Shown here piece by piece: positions 51,420 to 63,082 of a stretch of DNA of 64,000 nucleotides (position 1 is the stretch's first letter; the number at the start of each line of letters is the position of its first letter). The translations under genes were made by a program, and so were the position numbers. Under the pieces are notes generated by a model that saw nothing but the letters and a program-made list of their open reading frames with translations, did not search any database and was not told the origin of the DNA. The DNA is taken from positions 186,001 to 250,000 of the forward strand of contig CAJQUW010003464.1 in assembly GCA_907163375.1 (NCBI GenBank), read 5' to 3'. Origin of the DNA: Prostheceraeus crozeri. Its lineage: Eukaryota > Platyhelminthes > Polycladida > Euryleptidae.

Positions 51420-52111
51420 CACGTTTGCAAGTCTTCTAATTCCTGCGTGAGTCCAGTATGTTGCGCATGTTGTTGTTCAGTTTGTTGCACATTGGGTGAA
51501 TCAAATATGGATTCTGCTATTCTTTGCTGTTCCTCCTCTTTTTCACGATCAATATAATCTTCAAGATGAGCAAAATTCTTCATCACAAAGTAAATTGATA
51601 GAGAAGAATTGGCTAAGTTTGGATAGTTCTTTGATAATTTGAATAATTTGATCAGTAATGTCACATATGAACGTGAAAACTTTATTTTGTGGGTCTCATT
51701 TAATTCTTTCACGAATTTTGTATAATTCATATTAGACAATAACTTCAGTCGCTGAAGTACTTCTCCTTGCGAAATATAGCAACGTAGAAGATTCCGATGT
51801 GTCATTTTCTCGAAAGCAATGAGTTTATTCAATGACGAGATGCACGATGAAACACTTAAAAAATCTTTTTTCTCGAGAAATACAGGTAAATTGCTGCTGT
51901 CAACATCCTTGAATGAATCTCGGATTATTTCAAACACTTCTCTCTTTTTATCTTCTTCGTTTCCACTCGTCTTCTGTTTCTTTCTTAGTGATTCAAGAAT
52001 AAATTTTGTTGATATCGTTTTGAAGAAATCAAGATGGTCTGGTGAAATAAGAGGCACAACTTGATCCACGAAGCAACAAAATTCTCTCTCTATTTTGCTG
52101 ACGGAAGACAT
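51419..52111 (-). CDS. unidentified 230-residue gene found only in Maverick B
   Basis: 230 residues, intact, on the minus strand, AT composition less extreme than its neighbours. The N-terminal half is acidic and helical. Residues 115-180 (QGEVLQRLKLL, then KFVKEL, KFSRSYVTLLIKLFKLSKNYP) resemble the layout of phage-type DUF3102 proteins, in which an 'xGExL...L' helix is followed by a DNA-binding-like 'FSxxYxxxLxxLxxL' segment. That likeness is weak. The C-terminus is Gln-rich. It sits in the slot beside the TIR, where A holds no gene. It could be a replication, partition or defence cargo gene, but the function is unknown. Confidence 0.6.
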   Translation of the reverse strand: MSSVSKIEREFCCFVDQVVPLISPDHLDFFKTISTKFILESLRKKQKTSGNEEDKKREVFEIIRDSFKDVDSSNLPVFLEKKDFLSVSSCISSLNKLIAFEKMTHRNLLRCYISQGEVLQRLKLLSNMNYTKFVKELNETHKIKFSRSYVTLLIKLFKLSKNYPNLANSSLSIYFVMKNFAHLEDYIDREKEEEQQRIAESIFDSPNVQQTEQQHAQHTGLTQELEDLQT

Positions 52112-52608
52112 TGCAAATGAGAACTTTGCTTTCTAGCGCACACGGAACAATGACAGAAGAGAGAGAAGTGAAAACAGCTGCCAGATGCTTTGGCGTCATG
52201 TGGTTGTGCTGACGTGCTAGTAAGAATTAAAACAACTTCCCTAACGTACAACTAAAATCTAATTGTATCACAAAGCTGTAGCAACTACTGGAATTGTAAG
52301 AACGCCAGATGAAATGCGCCTAAAGAAATTGTTAAACATGCTCCAACGCCTTGTGTCACATTCTTAATTTTTTATAATGCTCTAATCTTAATAATAATTG
52401 AGATTCCTTATCTTTCATATAACGTACTCTATCTTTGTGTTTTTCTTTATTCATTTCATATGATAACGAAGGATATATTCTTGCGGTTTCTTCCACTTTT
52501 GTTTCTTCCATTTTTAAAGAAATATTTTCAGTCACATGATATATTTTAAAAACCTGAAAAACGGATTTAAAAGACGTTTTTAAAAATACTAACTTTATGA
52601 TTTTCGGT
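52112..52608. pseudogene. remnant of the membrane-protein gene next to the right TIR
   Basis: Minus-strand pieces between about 52,510 and 52,256 match parts of the 216-residue gene of A (start METS-like, RVRYMKDKESQLLLRLEHY, then TGVL-like). They have deletions and no open frame. In A the same mirrored copy exists inside the TIR. The first 140 bases hold nothing recognisable. Confidence 0.65.
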
Positions 52609-52984
52609 GTCCTGGAACGGTCATGATTTTCAAGGTAAAAATTGTAATTCTCAAATTTGAGATTCTTAACTTTTATGATTTTCGGTGTCCTGGAACGGTC
52701 ATGATTTTGGGGGTGAAAATTGTAATTCTCAAATTTGAGATTTTGAAAAATTTGAAAATTGGGTATTTTGAGACCGGCTAAATTTTTGAAATTTTGTTTT
52801 TTGAAAATTTGTCACTACCTAAATTTTCCCCCCTTCGGCCTTCGGCCACGTGAAATTTGAAGTCTACCAAAATTTTTGAAATTTTGATTTTTTGAAAAAC
52901 CCCGCAAAAGTGTGACATCCGGCGCAAGCGAAGCGAAGCAAAGCGAAGCGAAGCGTCGCGCCGGATGTCACACTATATACTACT
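52609..52984 (-). repeat. Maverick B right terminal inverted repeat
   Basis: About 376 bp, inverted copy of 38,660-39,007, with one more copy of the GTCCTGGAACGGTCATGATT block and an additional GACAAATTTTC segment. Outer hairpin at 52,910-52,973. Confidence 0.93.
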
Positions 52985-52990
52985 GTCTAG

Positions 52991-53101
52991 TGTCCGTTTT
53001 TAATCAAACTTCCTTTTAAGTCTGAACATGACTTTTACTTTCATTTTAATGTGTCTTTTTTACCTAATCACATCTGTCCTGAGTTGTCTTGTCATGCATA
53101 G

Positions 53102-53170
<69 letters not shown>
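52991..53170 (+). pseudogene. 3' end of the LINE interrupted by Maverick B, with (TA)n tail
   Basis: Follows the duplicated GTCTAG. A short coding continuation and 3' untranslated sequence lead to a (TA)n run of about 65 bases (53,106-53,170), plausibly the microsatellite tail of the LINE. Confidence 0.55.
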
Positions 53171-53172
<2 letters not shown>

Positions 53173-55918
53173 CATGGTAATTAACCCTCACATATTTAGA
53201 GGATAAGGGTATGTTAAATGAGTTTAAAACCGAAAGTAAAGTTTCGATTTGAGCTCAAAATATGGAAATTTCAAGAACTTTAAACAAACCTGTATATCAC
53301 AATAATGTCAAAATTGTTTGTCGCTCTCAGATTTTATTAGCAAGATCAATTTTACAGCTTACTGGACATGTTCTTTTGTTGAGATTATAACTGAAGCTGT
53401 TCAGACATACATTGTACCTCACTTTATCAAGATTGCTGGTGCGAACTATGTTATTTAATTATTATTTGTTCTTACAAATCATGATTTCCTGCTACAGTCA
53501 CAAGCATTAGTACAGTTAGTATATTTCTAAAAAAAGTAGAAATGCATTCTAAGTGACTGTTGCAAATTGCCTGATTTGGGAGGTGAGATTTTCCGGTGCA
53601 GAGACTTTTTGATAGAGTGTTTTCTCTGCGTTCTTGAGACCTGAGTTCGAATCTAGATCTGATGAAACCTAAGCTACTATAAAAAATACACTCTAGATTC
53701 TTGCTGAACACTCAACACAGAAGAATGACAGTGGGATTTTTGAAGCTCGTCCACATGAAGAAAGTAGTTTGCTTAATTTAGTTTTATGTATAAACCAGTT
53801 ATATTCATATATTTATTTTCATTTTTTCATTCATTTGATGATAATTCTGCGAGTATCTAACAACTTCTGTCACATGAACCAAAGAGCCAAAATGGTGCTG
53901 AAATTTACATTTATTCTTAAATCACGAGAAAAGGGCAGCGCAATCGTAAAGAAAGACAACATCGTTTGTCGTTCGTTATAAGAACATATCATGTGGTTCC
54001 ATCACAGAATGAATGTCATGTTTTGGAAGATAAGAGTTGCAAACTGCAAACTCGCATGCACCGTAATACTTAAACCCCAACTTGCTGTCGATCATTTCGT
54101 GAAGAAATAGACTGATTTTTCGGAATTTTAGTTTTAGCCGGTTTTTACCAGTTTTTGCCGGTTTTTACCTGGTTTTTACCACTCAGTGGCAAAAACCAGT
54201 TTTAGCCGGAAAAAGCCAACCCTGATTGTTTACCTCCACTTTTCCATTTTTATCCATCGGTTTCCTGTTGTTTTATAATATTGTTATAGAGTGCCATTTC
54301 TGGATATTTTGAGCTAGTCTTGGCCATTCCGAGCCGTACTGACGAAACCTTGTAAGGTGAAACGCAGTATCTAAGGCTGTCACAGAATTTTGTGCTTGCT
54401 GTTCAAGTCTTAGGACATCTCTCTATTAGATTTGCCGATGTTTTGCAAGCGTCATATGCCCAATAGTTTGATTGAATTGATGCACAATTATGCTTATCTC
54501 AGGGCTAATAGAAGAAACTGCAAATATTTACGCTCCTACAGCTATGTTCGATAAAATCTGATAGATAAAGACAAGAGATTAAAAGAAACAAGACTGGAAA
54601 ATATAAATTTTAATAAGATACTTCATAGTACATGTAGATGATGCAGCCCTTGCAGTACAGTCTTGCCAATAGACAATCAAGACTTTTCATGCCTTGTTCT
54701 GCCACTTCATGCCACGTTCTGATTTATTATGCTGCTTTCCCAAGCATTTATAAATAGAGAACCGTATTAATTAATAGGGTTGTTACAATGTCAGTCTAAA
54801 TAAACTATGAGTGTCACATGCTCTAAATTTTAGTGGAAATAATCACACTTTTAATGAAGAATTGAAGAATGGTTTGGAAATGAGAAATAATGTTGGCTAG
54901 ATTAACTGGAAACTTTTAGTCACCGTATCTCAAAGTAAGACTTAAACCCAATGGTTTTATTATGTCTATAATCTCAAAACATTCAGAATCGCGCACGCCA
55001 CTGGTCCACAGGAATATATAAAAACTCGTATTTAGATCGCCTTAATCAAACAAAACAATCATGAAAACAGAGATCCCCTACCATGAATCGAACCTGAGTA
55101 GTCCTCTAACTGGATGGCTGATGTTCGCAGCACCTTGGAAGTCCACAGGTGTTTTACTTTCATTATTCAAGCATGATGAAAGACATTAGCTTATTTATAA
55201 TGTGACGACCGTAGATAACTAACATAAGCACTACTGTGTGGTACCGTGTAAATTTTGGAGAGCGTTTTTAGCGTTCTACCGGGATTGATTTCGTAAGAAC
55301 ATTCAAAAATATCAAGCTTTTGATAGAAACATTGTAATACTATGTGGAGAAGTCATTATTTTGGAATTCTCTATCTGCTTATTTCACAGTAAAATACACA
55401 GTGTGTTTTACTGTGGAATAAACAGATGGAGAATTCCGAAATCATGACTTCTCAATCATTGAATATATTCCACATATTATATCGTGAGGCCTTTAGCTGA
55501 CATTCTCAACACATCGGACAGTTGAATGCATCTCCACTATCGATGCCTGTGCATAAATAATGAATGTTATTATTTTTAAGGAAGTTAACAGTTCATCCTA
55601 AGATGTAGGTTATTGTGTGACTGGTTGAATGCGCGCATATTTATTAAGTTATTACTATTGTCAGATGTGTTGCTTGGAAAGAGTTGGTGAATGGACTCGC
55701 AATATAATCGCAATGTTATCAATTAGAATTTCGTTCCGAAATATACGTTGCCACTGTATTGTACTTACATGATAACGGTATTTTTGGATTCTACATGGAT
55801 ATTGATTACATTGGGTCCCAGAATTTTATGACATCCTTTGATATGCTAGAGCCAATTGAAGATTATTATGATAGCAATCAGATTTATGTTTGTTAAATTG
55901 TTTCTATTTACATTTCAG
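53171..55918. other. no supported gene; minisatellite and tRNA-like remnants
   Basis: At 54,130-54,225 blocks of GGTTTTTACC and GGTTTTTGCC repeat, an inverted relative of 37,335-37,440. A GTTCGAATC B-box-like sequence at 53,644 and GGTTCGATTC on the minus strand near 55,095 look like decayed tRNA-derived SINEs. No coding frame can be supported. Confidence 0.45.
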
Positions 55919-56101
55919 AAATCGATATCTATTGGAGGAATCCCGGTCAATCTGGGTAGACAAGTGTTTGTCAATGGCTGCACAATTGCAGTGAAAAACT
56001 TTTGTGAAACTGTTTCCGTTTTTGGTTGGGTCACACCACATGTTTCAACCTCAATTACCCTAAGCCTCAAGAAACTGTTCGATAGAGACCTTGGAGGATA
56101 G
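55919..56101 (+). CDS. candidate terminal exon (unidentified)
   Basis: A pyrimidine-rich acceptor TTTCTATTTACATTTCAG ends at 55,918. It is followed by 60 open codons to a TAG at 56,099, beginning KSISIGGIPVNLGRQVFVNG. The residue mix looks protein-like, unlike the surrounding AT-rich DNA. No family recognised and no upstream exon found. Chance cannot be excluded. Confidence 0.25.
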   Translation, partial: KSISIGGIPVNLGRQVFVNGCTIAVKNFCETVSVFGWVTPHVSTSITLSLKKLFDRDLGG

Positions 56102-59100
56102 GATTGATAAAATCCTACAAGTCGTCAAACATAATGAATTTTGTTAACACCTTCAAATGACTGGAGACTTTTGTGCATTATTAAAATTGGATTGGGATAT
56201 GTATTGTTTTTTTAACTTTTTATTGAGAGTTATTTTGAAAAAAAATTAATGCTAATCCTGGATAGAAATATGGTTCATTGCCGCAAGCGGTATCATGTCA
56301 TTGAAGATTATAACTGCTTAGGCATGCAGAACAGATGCTACTTTTAGAGTTATACAATATGATAATTAATAACCGTTATTAGCTACTAAATTAAGGAATT
56401 AAGCGATTATCCACTACTGAGTTTAGGAATTTTTAAGTAGTAAATATGCTGAATCAGGCTATGGATTTCTACCAGAAACTATCCGTTACTATGGCAGTTA
56501 AAACGCACGACACTCCCACGCTTATCACTGAACATTTTAGCTGGTAGTTACAGATTTTAACGGATTTTTTAGTGACCGTTTTCTGGTTTTAGGTTTTAGC
56601 TGGTAAATTTACGCCTCACGATTTTCATCCAATTTTAATCCAATATATCCAATTTTAATTTCTTTAACTAGTAGTAACCATTGTCTTTTTCTATTTCCAT
56701 TACCACCATCTGCAGTCGGTACAGTGTATTAGACGTCTGTGTTGAAAACGTTCATGTGGCATTGTTTGGGATCGATATTAGTAGTATATTAACAATAGGA
56801 ATTAGTAGCATTGCAAGTCTTAAGATTTCCATTTTTGCCAGATATTGGGCCATAGCTGATCAGTTTTAATACGTTAGCACGAGAAATCTCCACAGTTCTT
56901 TAAGAACTAATTAATCCAATGGTTACAACAGCATTGCAGTTGTACACTTGCGGATTGGTGAGCGCCATCAGTCCTCATCTGGACTACTTCAATTAATTAT
57001 TCAAATTAGTAAGCATTATATGCTACTATAAATGACTGCTGGGATGATTTTCATCATCGCATGAGAGAACTTTTCCCTTCGGGTGATGACATTACTTAAA
57101 AGCGGCGTATACAGGGGAGGGAAAAAGTAGGACATGTCCCACCCGAAATCACAGTTAGCATCATCATATCGAAAGTCAAACACTGCTTGTCTTATTGAAC
57201 TCTATGGAATCTATTAACCTAAATCGAAGTCACTTTATTTGACGAGTGATTTGGCTAGGGAGGGCAAAAGTTCATAAATGAAGTTAATAGCATTGGCCTC
57301 ACCAACAGCAAATCTGCTGTTGCATTAAAGAAAATCAATAGTAATATTTGTTGTTGAGATGCATGTAGGGGCGCAATCGAAGTCTAATTGTGGAATCCAG
57401 GTTTCTAACTTTAAAAATAACGCAGTTTTACAGTTTTTATTGTGATTTTGTTGACGTCAACAAAATGAATTTTATGTTGCTACATTGTTTCACATTGTCA
57501 TTATCATTACTTTCTTATGCAAATAAAAATATGATTCCTAGGCGTGTAACTAAAACAACGATATTTATATCCTGAAGCCGCCTCAGTCAGTATTGATGGA
57601 AATGAAAATAAACTTCAGTATAGTGAACTTCAGCATGAAATACAATCAGAGTTTCAAATTTCAAGAATTGATTTCCTATTACTTTCATAGTCCCATGTTT
57701 ATGGTCCGTTTCAGCCTACCATTCATTGAGAAGTTCAGATGATATCATCTCAATCTTAATCCCTTCATAAATTTGTCTTTGCATAGTCTCTTGAGTTGTT
57801 AAATCTACCAAACCTTCCCTTCCATTTAGGGCCTATGTATGAATATTGACTGAGGCGGCCAGTTTTGGCGAAGATGTTTTCACAGATAAAAAGATCGTTC
57901 ATTGTTCTTGGTGCGTCAAAGAACCATATGTACCAACTTTGTACTACTACTGACTAGCAAAAATCATTCAAGAAAAGTTGGCCACCTGGGACTGAAATAG
58001 ACAACTGTAATTCCATAAACTGTCGATTATTAAAGTGATAATAATTTGAATTACAGCTTTATACAAAAAATGAAATATCAAAAAATGCAGCTAAAATTAC
58101 ATTTAAACTTTGTCCATTCCCGAAATGATTTTCTGGTTACGCGCCTGTTGCTGAGAATCAGATCTCAATTTTGATGCTGCATAGAGTTTTGAACACTTCG
58201 TAAAACTTATCAAGTCGATTCAGTAGTGTCCATCGAAAAGATTTAATAGGATTCCATTTGACAGAATACTTTATAAAGACAAACACAGCAACCATCAACA
58301 CTACGGGAGCTTGACTGTTGACAGTTTTGAATCCTGCTAGTTCGTCAAATGTTGCAAACCTTCAGCGCCTCTGACGGTTTTTGATGTTCGTTTATCCTTA
58401 GTTATCCCTCGTTTACTTATTCGACCTCTGCAGGTAAGCATAAATACAAGTCAGATAAGGTTTCAAGAACTACGTACATACCACAGAATCAAGTGACATT
58501 CTCTTTAGTCTAAGTGTCGATTCATCAAGCTTCTTTCTTGTAAAGCGTCAGAAAGTCTGTCAACCTGCGGTTCTTGTCAAAGTTCCCATATCAATCTATG
58601 TTGACGCACCAAGTCAGCCACTTGTTTATTGGGACACAAAGCAGCGACTACCGGAGGCAATATTGAAGTTGTGTTAAACAAACCAGGTGTCGATCAGGCT
58701 TATCCAGCTTATCAAAATTGATAACATTAAAAACATTGGAAGCACTATTTGTGGAAAGAAAACTGCTGAGGGCACCAAGATGGACAAGTGAACCTTTATT
58801 TCTTCAGTCAGTCACTTTGCAGGTACTATTAAAAAGTACATGCATTACTTTCAGTTATTTGATGCACCAAATTGACGGCCCACACTCATTCGAACAAAAT
58901 ATGTCATCAATGATCGCGGAGTGTTTGCGTGTAGTTGTTTTGTTTACAATAAGCAACAAGTAACGTGATTATCTAAATGGAATCACGAAAAGATGATGTT
59001 AATTATTCTCCTTTTTAAATAATGAAAGATACGTAGCTGTCTCCAAACATGGGCGAAGCTAGCGAAAAATTTTAGGTTGCGAGATACATGGTTTCTGCAT

Positions 59101-59530
59101 GAAAGAGAAATGCCCAGGCCACGAAAGATGTTCAGTTTTATTTGTACTTGGTTGTCTTCCATTATTTTTTATTCCCTATTTCGATGTCTTGCAATACACA
59201 AAATCTAATACCTCGGTTGTCTATCAAAACGCGAATGCATCAAAGCCTCGCACAACCCATGCCCAATTTTATTATGAACAAATTGTCACCATATACACGT
59301 AATACCTCATGTCCAACAAATACCAACAACAAACTGAAAAGGCAGGCACGCATTGGAATAGCTTAATTGTTACTAGAATACCATGCAATAAAAGTTGAGG
59401 CAAATTGAGCAAGTTAAAGGTAAGTTTCGGGATGGAAGAGTTTATATCTGTATTATTTCTTTCACGTAGTTGTTATAGTCATTAAATTTATCCTGTTGCT
59501 AATGGATATGTATGCTCGAAGTGTACTCGA

Positions 59531-59598
<68 letters not shown>

Positions 59599-61671
59599 CG
59601 TGGCGTTAGCAATCATGAAGAAAATAAGAAAATAACAGAAAATACAATTTCATTTTCAGCGTTTCACACGCTAACCTGTAGATGACTGTGTTGATCAATG
59701 TCGTCATGAATGTAGAGAAAAAATGCTTAAAAGTAACAGAGGTCTGATTGCAAAATGTCAACACTTAAAACTAGTCAGTCTTGCAATCAGACATTTTGTT
59801 CTGACTCTTCCAAAAGTGTTCCTCACTGTCAGCATTTATAAGAGATTTACAAATGCTTTCATCCCATCCATTGATCCTTTCGGCTTCTTTCACCCTATGC
59901 CTATGGTGGGGTCGCTAGCGACCTAGATGCAATTCACTTAGCATTATTTTCTGGTGATGGGGTTAATGTCGGACGCGTTGTGCGTGGACGGATAATCTTC
60001 AATCTTCTTCACAGAAGTCAGCTGTCCAACTGGTACCCAATAGAAGTGTGTAGGCATATGCTAATGACTGGAAGTGGTGTTGTCAAATGGATCTGTACGT
60101 GTATTTGCTCCAGTGTGAAGTAGGCGAAGTTGTTCGAAGTCATCTTCTTTGTTTTAAAAGGCAATCGAAGTCATATTCAGTATACACAGCTCGTTTCTGC
60201 ACTTGTCTGTTCAATGACCAGTTCATCTCTTTGGTGCTGATAGATTATCGACTTTATTGATTATTGTTAAAGGAGATATGTTTAAAGCAACACCAGTAGT
60301 GGCACCAGATTCTTTTAGAGCTATAGATCCATAAATATAACAATGCTGACAGTTCCTAGTGGTGCCAAAAAACAAATGCCATAATCTAAGTAAGATGAAT
60401 TTAAGCTGCTGTGAAGTTAATTGAATCTTAAAGCGTACATCAAACTCTCCTTAAGCACAAAGGATTTAGACGATCCCTCATCACAAAGCCATTTACAGAA
60501 ATGTGGTTCTTTACGGAGGTCTCTTCTATAAATCACTTTTCGTGGTCTTGAACAACCTTTTCAAATCGATCTGGATCTCTTCGCAGTTTTAGCAAATGAC
60601 ATGAGAGCAGAGGACATCCTATCACAGTGAATAGTAAGTGATATCCCAACGAATACATAAACGAATTAAACTTGCTTATATGCTCTGAAACATATAAGGC
60701 GAGAGCCTTTCTTCCACGTGGCTGAGTCTAGGCCTACCTATTTTAGAAATCTTAGGTTTGACCTGACCAAGGGTCAAACAGAAGTCTCCCAGACACATAG
60801 CGAGCCTACTACCACAAGGCCACTACGACAGCTGTGCAGCGACAGTTAGTTTTATTTTGTCATTCTCATTGATCAAATGTCGGAAGAGTAATCGGCTATC
60901 AATACCCTTCTATTATCAAGATTCTGGCTTTCAGAATTAGCCAAACAGGAAGAAAAAATTTGCAACCACTTGTGCATATTATGCTGCATGTACCAGTTCA
61001 TTGAGTTTTGAACAATTAACTCGTTACAGATGACATCAGCACTAATAGTGCCGATAGCACTTGTTGGAAGATGCCGACAGAATTCCAACATGTTCCTCGG
61101 TGCATGCGCCTCCCAACACCCCTGTCCCCTTGTCACATACAAGAATGCACTCGCCACCGTCTTCCCATGCGGGGAAAATATATTTTTTGCTTTCAAAGCC
61201 TTGTGTGAATATAAGCCTCCTGATGCTGCACTGTCCGCACCTTTAGACAGAAATGCTGCTGTCGATTCGAAATGCAAACTTTTAATAGTTGCTCCTCATG
61301 AATTAGCCTGTTCTGTGCATCAAAATTGAGTGAGAAACATAAAAATAAGGCAAACTTTGATTCACTATTCATAAATACGTTTGTGCTAGGCATGAAAATT
61401 ATAATATTCTATGGGAAATATTTGCACTATTGCGTACAGTGCAATATTGCAATTATTATGCAATTATTGCAATTAATATGCAATTATTCCCTGTGATTCC
61501 GTATGGAAGTCCTTTACTGAAGATACGCCCTTAGATTAGTATAATTGTGTAGCAGTTTAGTATATATAATAGTAGCTTGCAGAATTATTAGTTACAAGAA
61601 AGCTCACGGCAACCTAAAATATCAGCAAAAATGATGCATGGCGAATAGTAGCAATCCCGTGACAAATTCAA
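56102..61671. other. no supported gene; (TA)n microsatellite
   Basis: AT-rich DNA with short unsupported frames. (TA)n of about 58 bases at 59,532-59,589. A further GGTTTTAGCTGG-type fragment near 56,575-56,605 is a degenerate relative of the minisatellite. Frames on both strands overlap at 60,873-61,329 with no motif on either. Confidence 0.45.
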
Positions 61672-62990
61672 GTCCAAAATGTGCAACGATGAGTCATCAT
61701 GCTGACTCAGCCCCCCCCCTCTGGAAGGCAAGAAGGGAGAAGGACAACGATGTGTTGGGAGGAATGAGTCCGTGAGGAGGAAAGCGTTTCCCTACCCCCC
61801 TCTGGAAGGAAGGAGGAGTTGTGAGGCAAAGGTAGGAATGTGGGAAGGATAGAGTTAGAAAAGGTGGGTTTTGGTTGTTTTAGGATGAGAAAGGTCGTTT
61901 TTCGTCATGAAAGAGGGTTCGGATGGGAAAACGGAGTTCAGATTCGGAGTCTACGTGAAATTTTGGGTTAGGAAGGAAGGAGGAGTTTTCCTGTGAGGCA
62001 AGGGTAGGAATCTCTGAAAACTGCAAGAGTTTAAAAAGAGGTGGGTTTTGGTCGTTTTGGGATGAGAAAGGTCTTTTTTCGGCATGAAAGAGGGTTCGGA
62101 TGGGAAAACGGAGTTCAGATTCGGAGTCTACGTGAAATTTTGGGTTAGGAAGGAAGGAGGAGTTTTCCTGTGAGGCAAGGGTAGGAATCTCTGAAAACTG
62201 CAAGAGTTTAAAAAGAGGTGGGTTTTGTTCGTTTTGGGATGAGAAAGGTCTTTTTTCGTCATGAAAGAGGGTTCGGATGGGAAAACGGAGTTCAGATTCG
62301 GAGTCTACGTGAAATTTTGGGTTAGGAAGGAAGGAGGAGTTTTCCTGTGAGGCAAGGGTAGGAATCTCTGAAAACTGCAAGAGTTTAAAAAGAGGTGGGT
62401 TTTGGTCGTTTTGGGATGAGAAAGGTCTTTTTTCGGCATGAAAGAGGGTTCGGATGGGAAAACGGAGTTCAGATTCGGAGTCTACGTGAAATTTTGGGTT
62501 AGGAAGGAAGGAGGAGTTTTCCTGTGAGGCAAGGGTAGGAATCTCTGAAAACTGCAAGAGTTTAAAAAGAGGTGGGTTTTGGTCGTTTTGGGATGAGAAA
62601 GGTCTTTTTTCGGCATGAAAGAGGGTTCGGATGGGAAAACGGAGTTCAGATTCGGAGTCTACGTGTAATTTTGGGTTAGGAAGGAAGGAGGAGTTTTCCT
62701 GTGAGGCGAGGGTAGGAATCTCTGAAAACTGCAAGAGTTTAAAAAGAGGTGGGTTTTGGTCGTTTTGGGATGAGAAAGGTCTTTTTCGGCATAAAGGAGG
62801 CCTCGGGTGGTAAAACGGAGGGCAAATTCGAACTTTTTGGCCAATTTTGGGTTAGGAAGGTTGTTTCCAGCTCAATCGGAGAGAATAAGTTCTGACCCCC
62901 CCCTCTGGAACGAGACTTCCAACTTAGGTTGTAGAGATCGCAGAAAGTCGTGCAATAGCTCGTTTGAAAGCTAAGAGTGAGAAAAATTCT
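61672..62990. repeat. left terminal repeat of an unidentified large element (mirror of 5,550-5,980)
   Basis: Starts near CCAAAATG and contains the palindrome TGAGTCATCATGCTGACTCA (61,690-61,709), followed by a C-run and CTCTGGAAGG. The AGAAAGTCGTGCAATAGCTC block at about 62,940 also matches the left end in inverted order. Between the two matching parts lies the 177-bp array. The element continues rightward out of the window. Confidence 0.7.
61883..62810. repeat. 177-bp tandem array, about five copies
   Basis: TTTTGGGTTAGGAAGGAAGG starts at 61,961, 62,138, 62,315, 62,492 and 62,669, exactly 177 apart. Copies are nearly identical; the first and last are degenerate. Because 177 is a multiple of three, a 284-codon frame stays open on the minus strand (62,734-61,880) made of 59-residue repeats. 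Differences between copies change amino acids as often as not, so I take the open frame to be a by-product. Confidence 0.95.
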
Positions 62991-63082
62991 GTGGAACGAA
63001 GCCTCGGACGGGAAAACGGAGACCAGATTTGGAATCAGCTTGACATTTTACACCTGAATGTCATTCATGCTATGTCTCCGAA

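Larger units (their letters stand above)
38660..52984 (+). mobile_element. Maverick/Polinton element B (14.3 kb)
   Basis: Termini AGTAGTATATAG on both sides, with 6-bp target duplication GTCTAG perfect (38,654-38,659 and 52,985-52,990). Same family and gene order as element A, in the opposite orientation, at about 90% identity in coding parts. The left end is deleted: it lacks the membrane-protein gene and the first half of the coiled-coil gene. It has extra short GC-rich hairpin insertions and an additional 230-residue gene next to the right TIR. The empty intein site in polB contrasts with A. Confidence 0.96.

Noticed and set aside
53106-53170. (TA)n runs as possible origins or telomere-like repeats
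   Set aside because: Simple dinucleotide microsatellites occur four times in the window. One is a plausible LINE tail and one a Tc1 target, so no further meaning is needed.
53550-53670. Possible tRNA gene around GTTCGAATC at 53,644
   Set aside because: Only a B-box-like match. No A box at the right distance and no foldable acceptor stem.
60873-61329. Overlapping open frames on both strands, 134 and 99 codons
   Set aside because: No motif, splice site or repeat on either strand. One is the shadow of the other and neither can be preferred.
61880-62734. 284-codon open frame on the minus strand made of five 59-residue repeats
   Set aside because: It follows from a 177-bp tandem array whose period is divisible by three. 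Copy differences show no codon-position bias, and it has no start context or domain.
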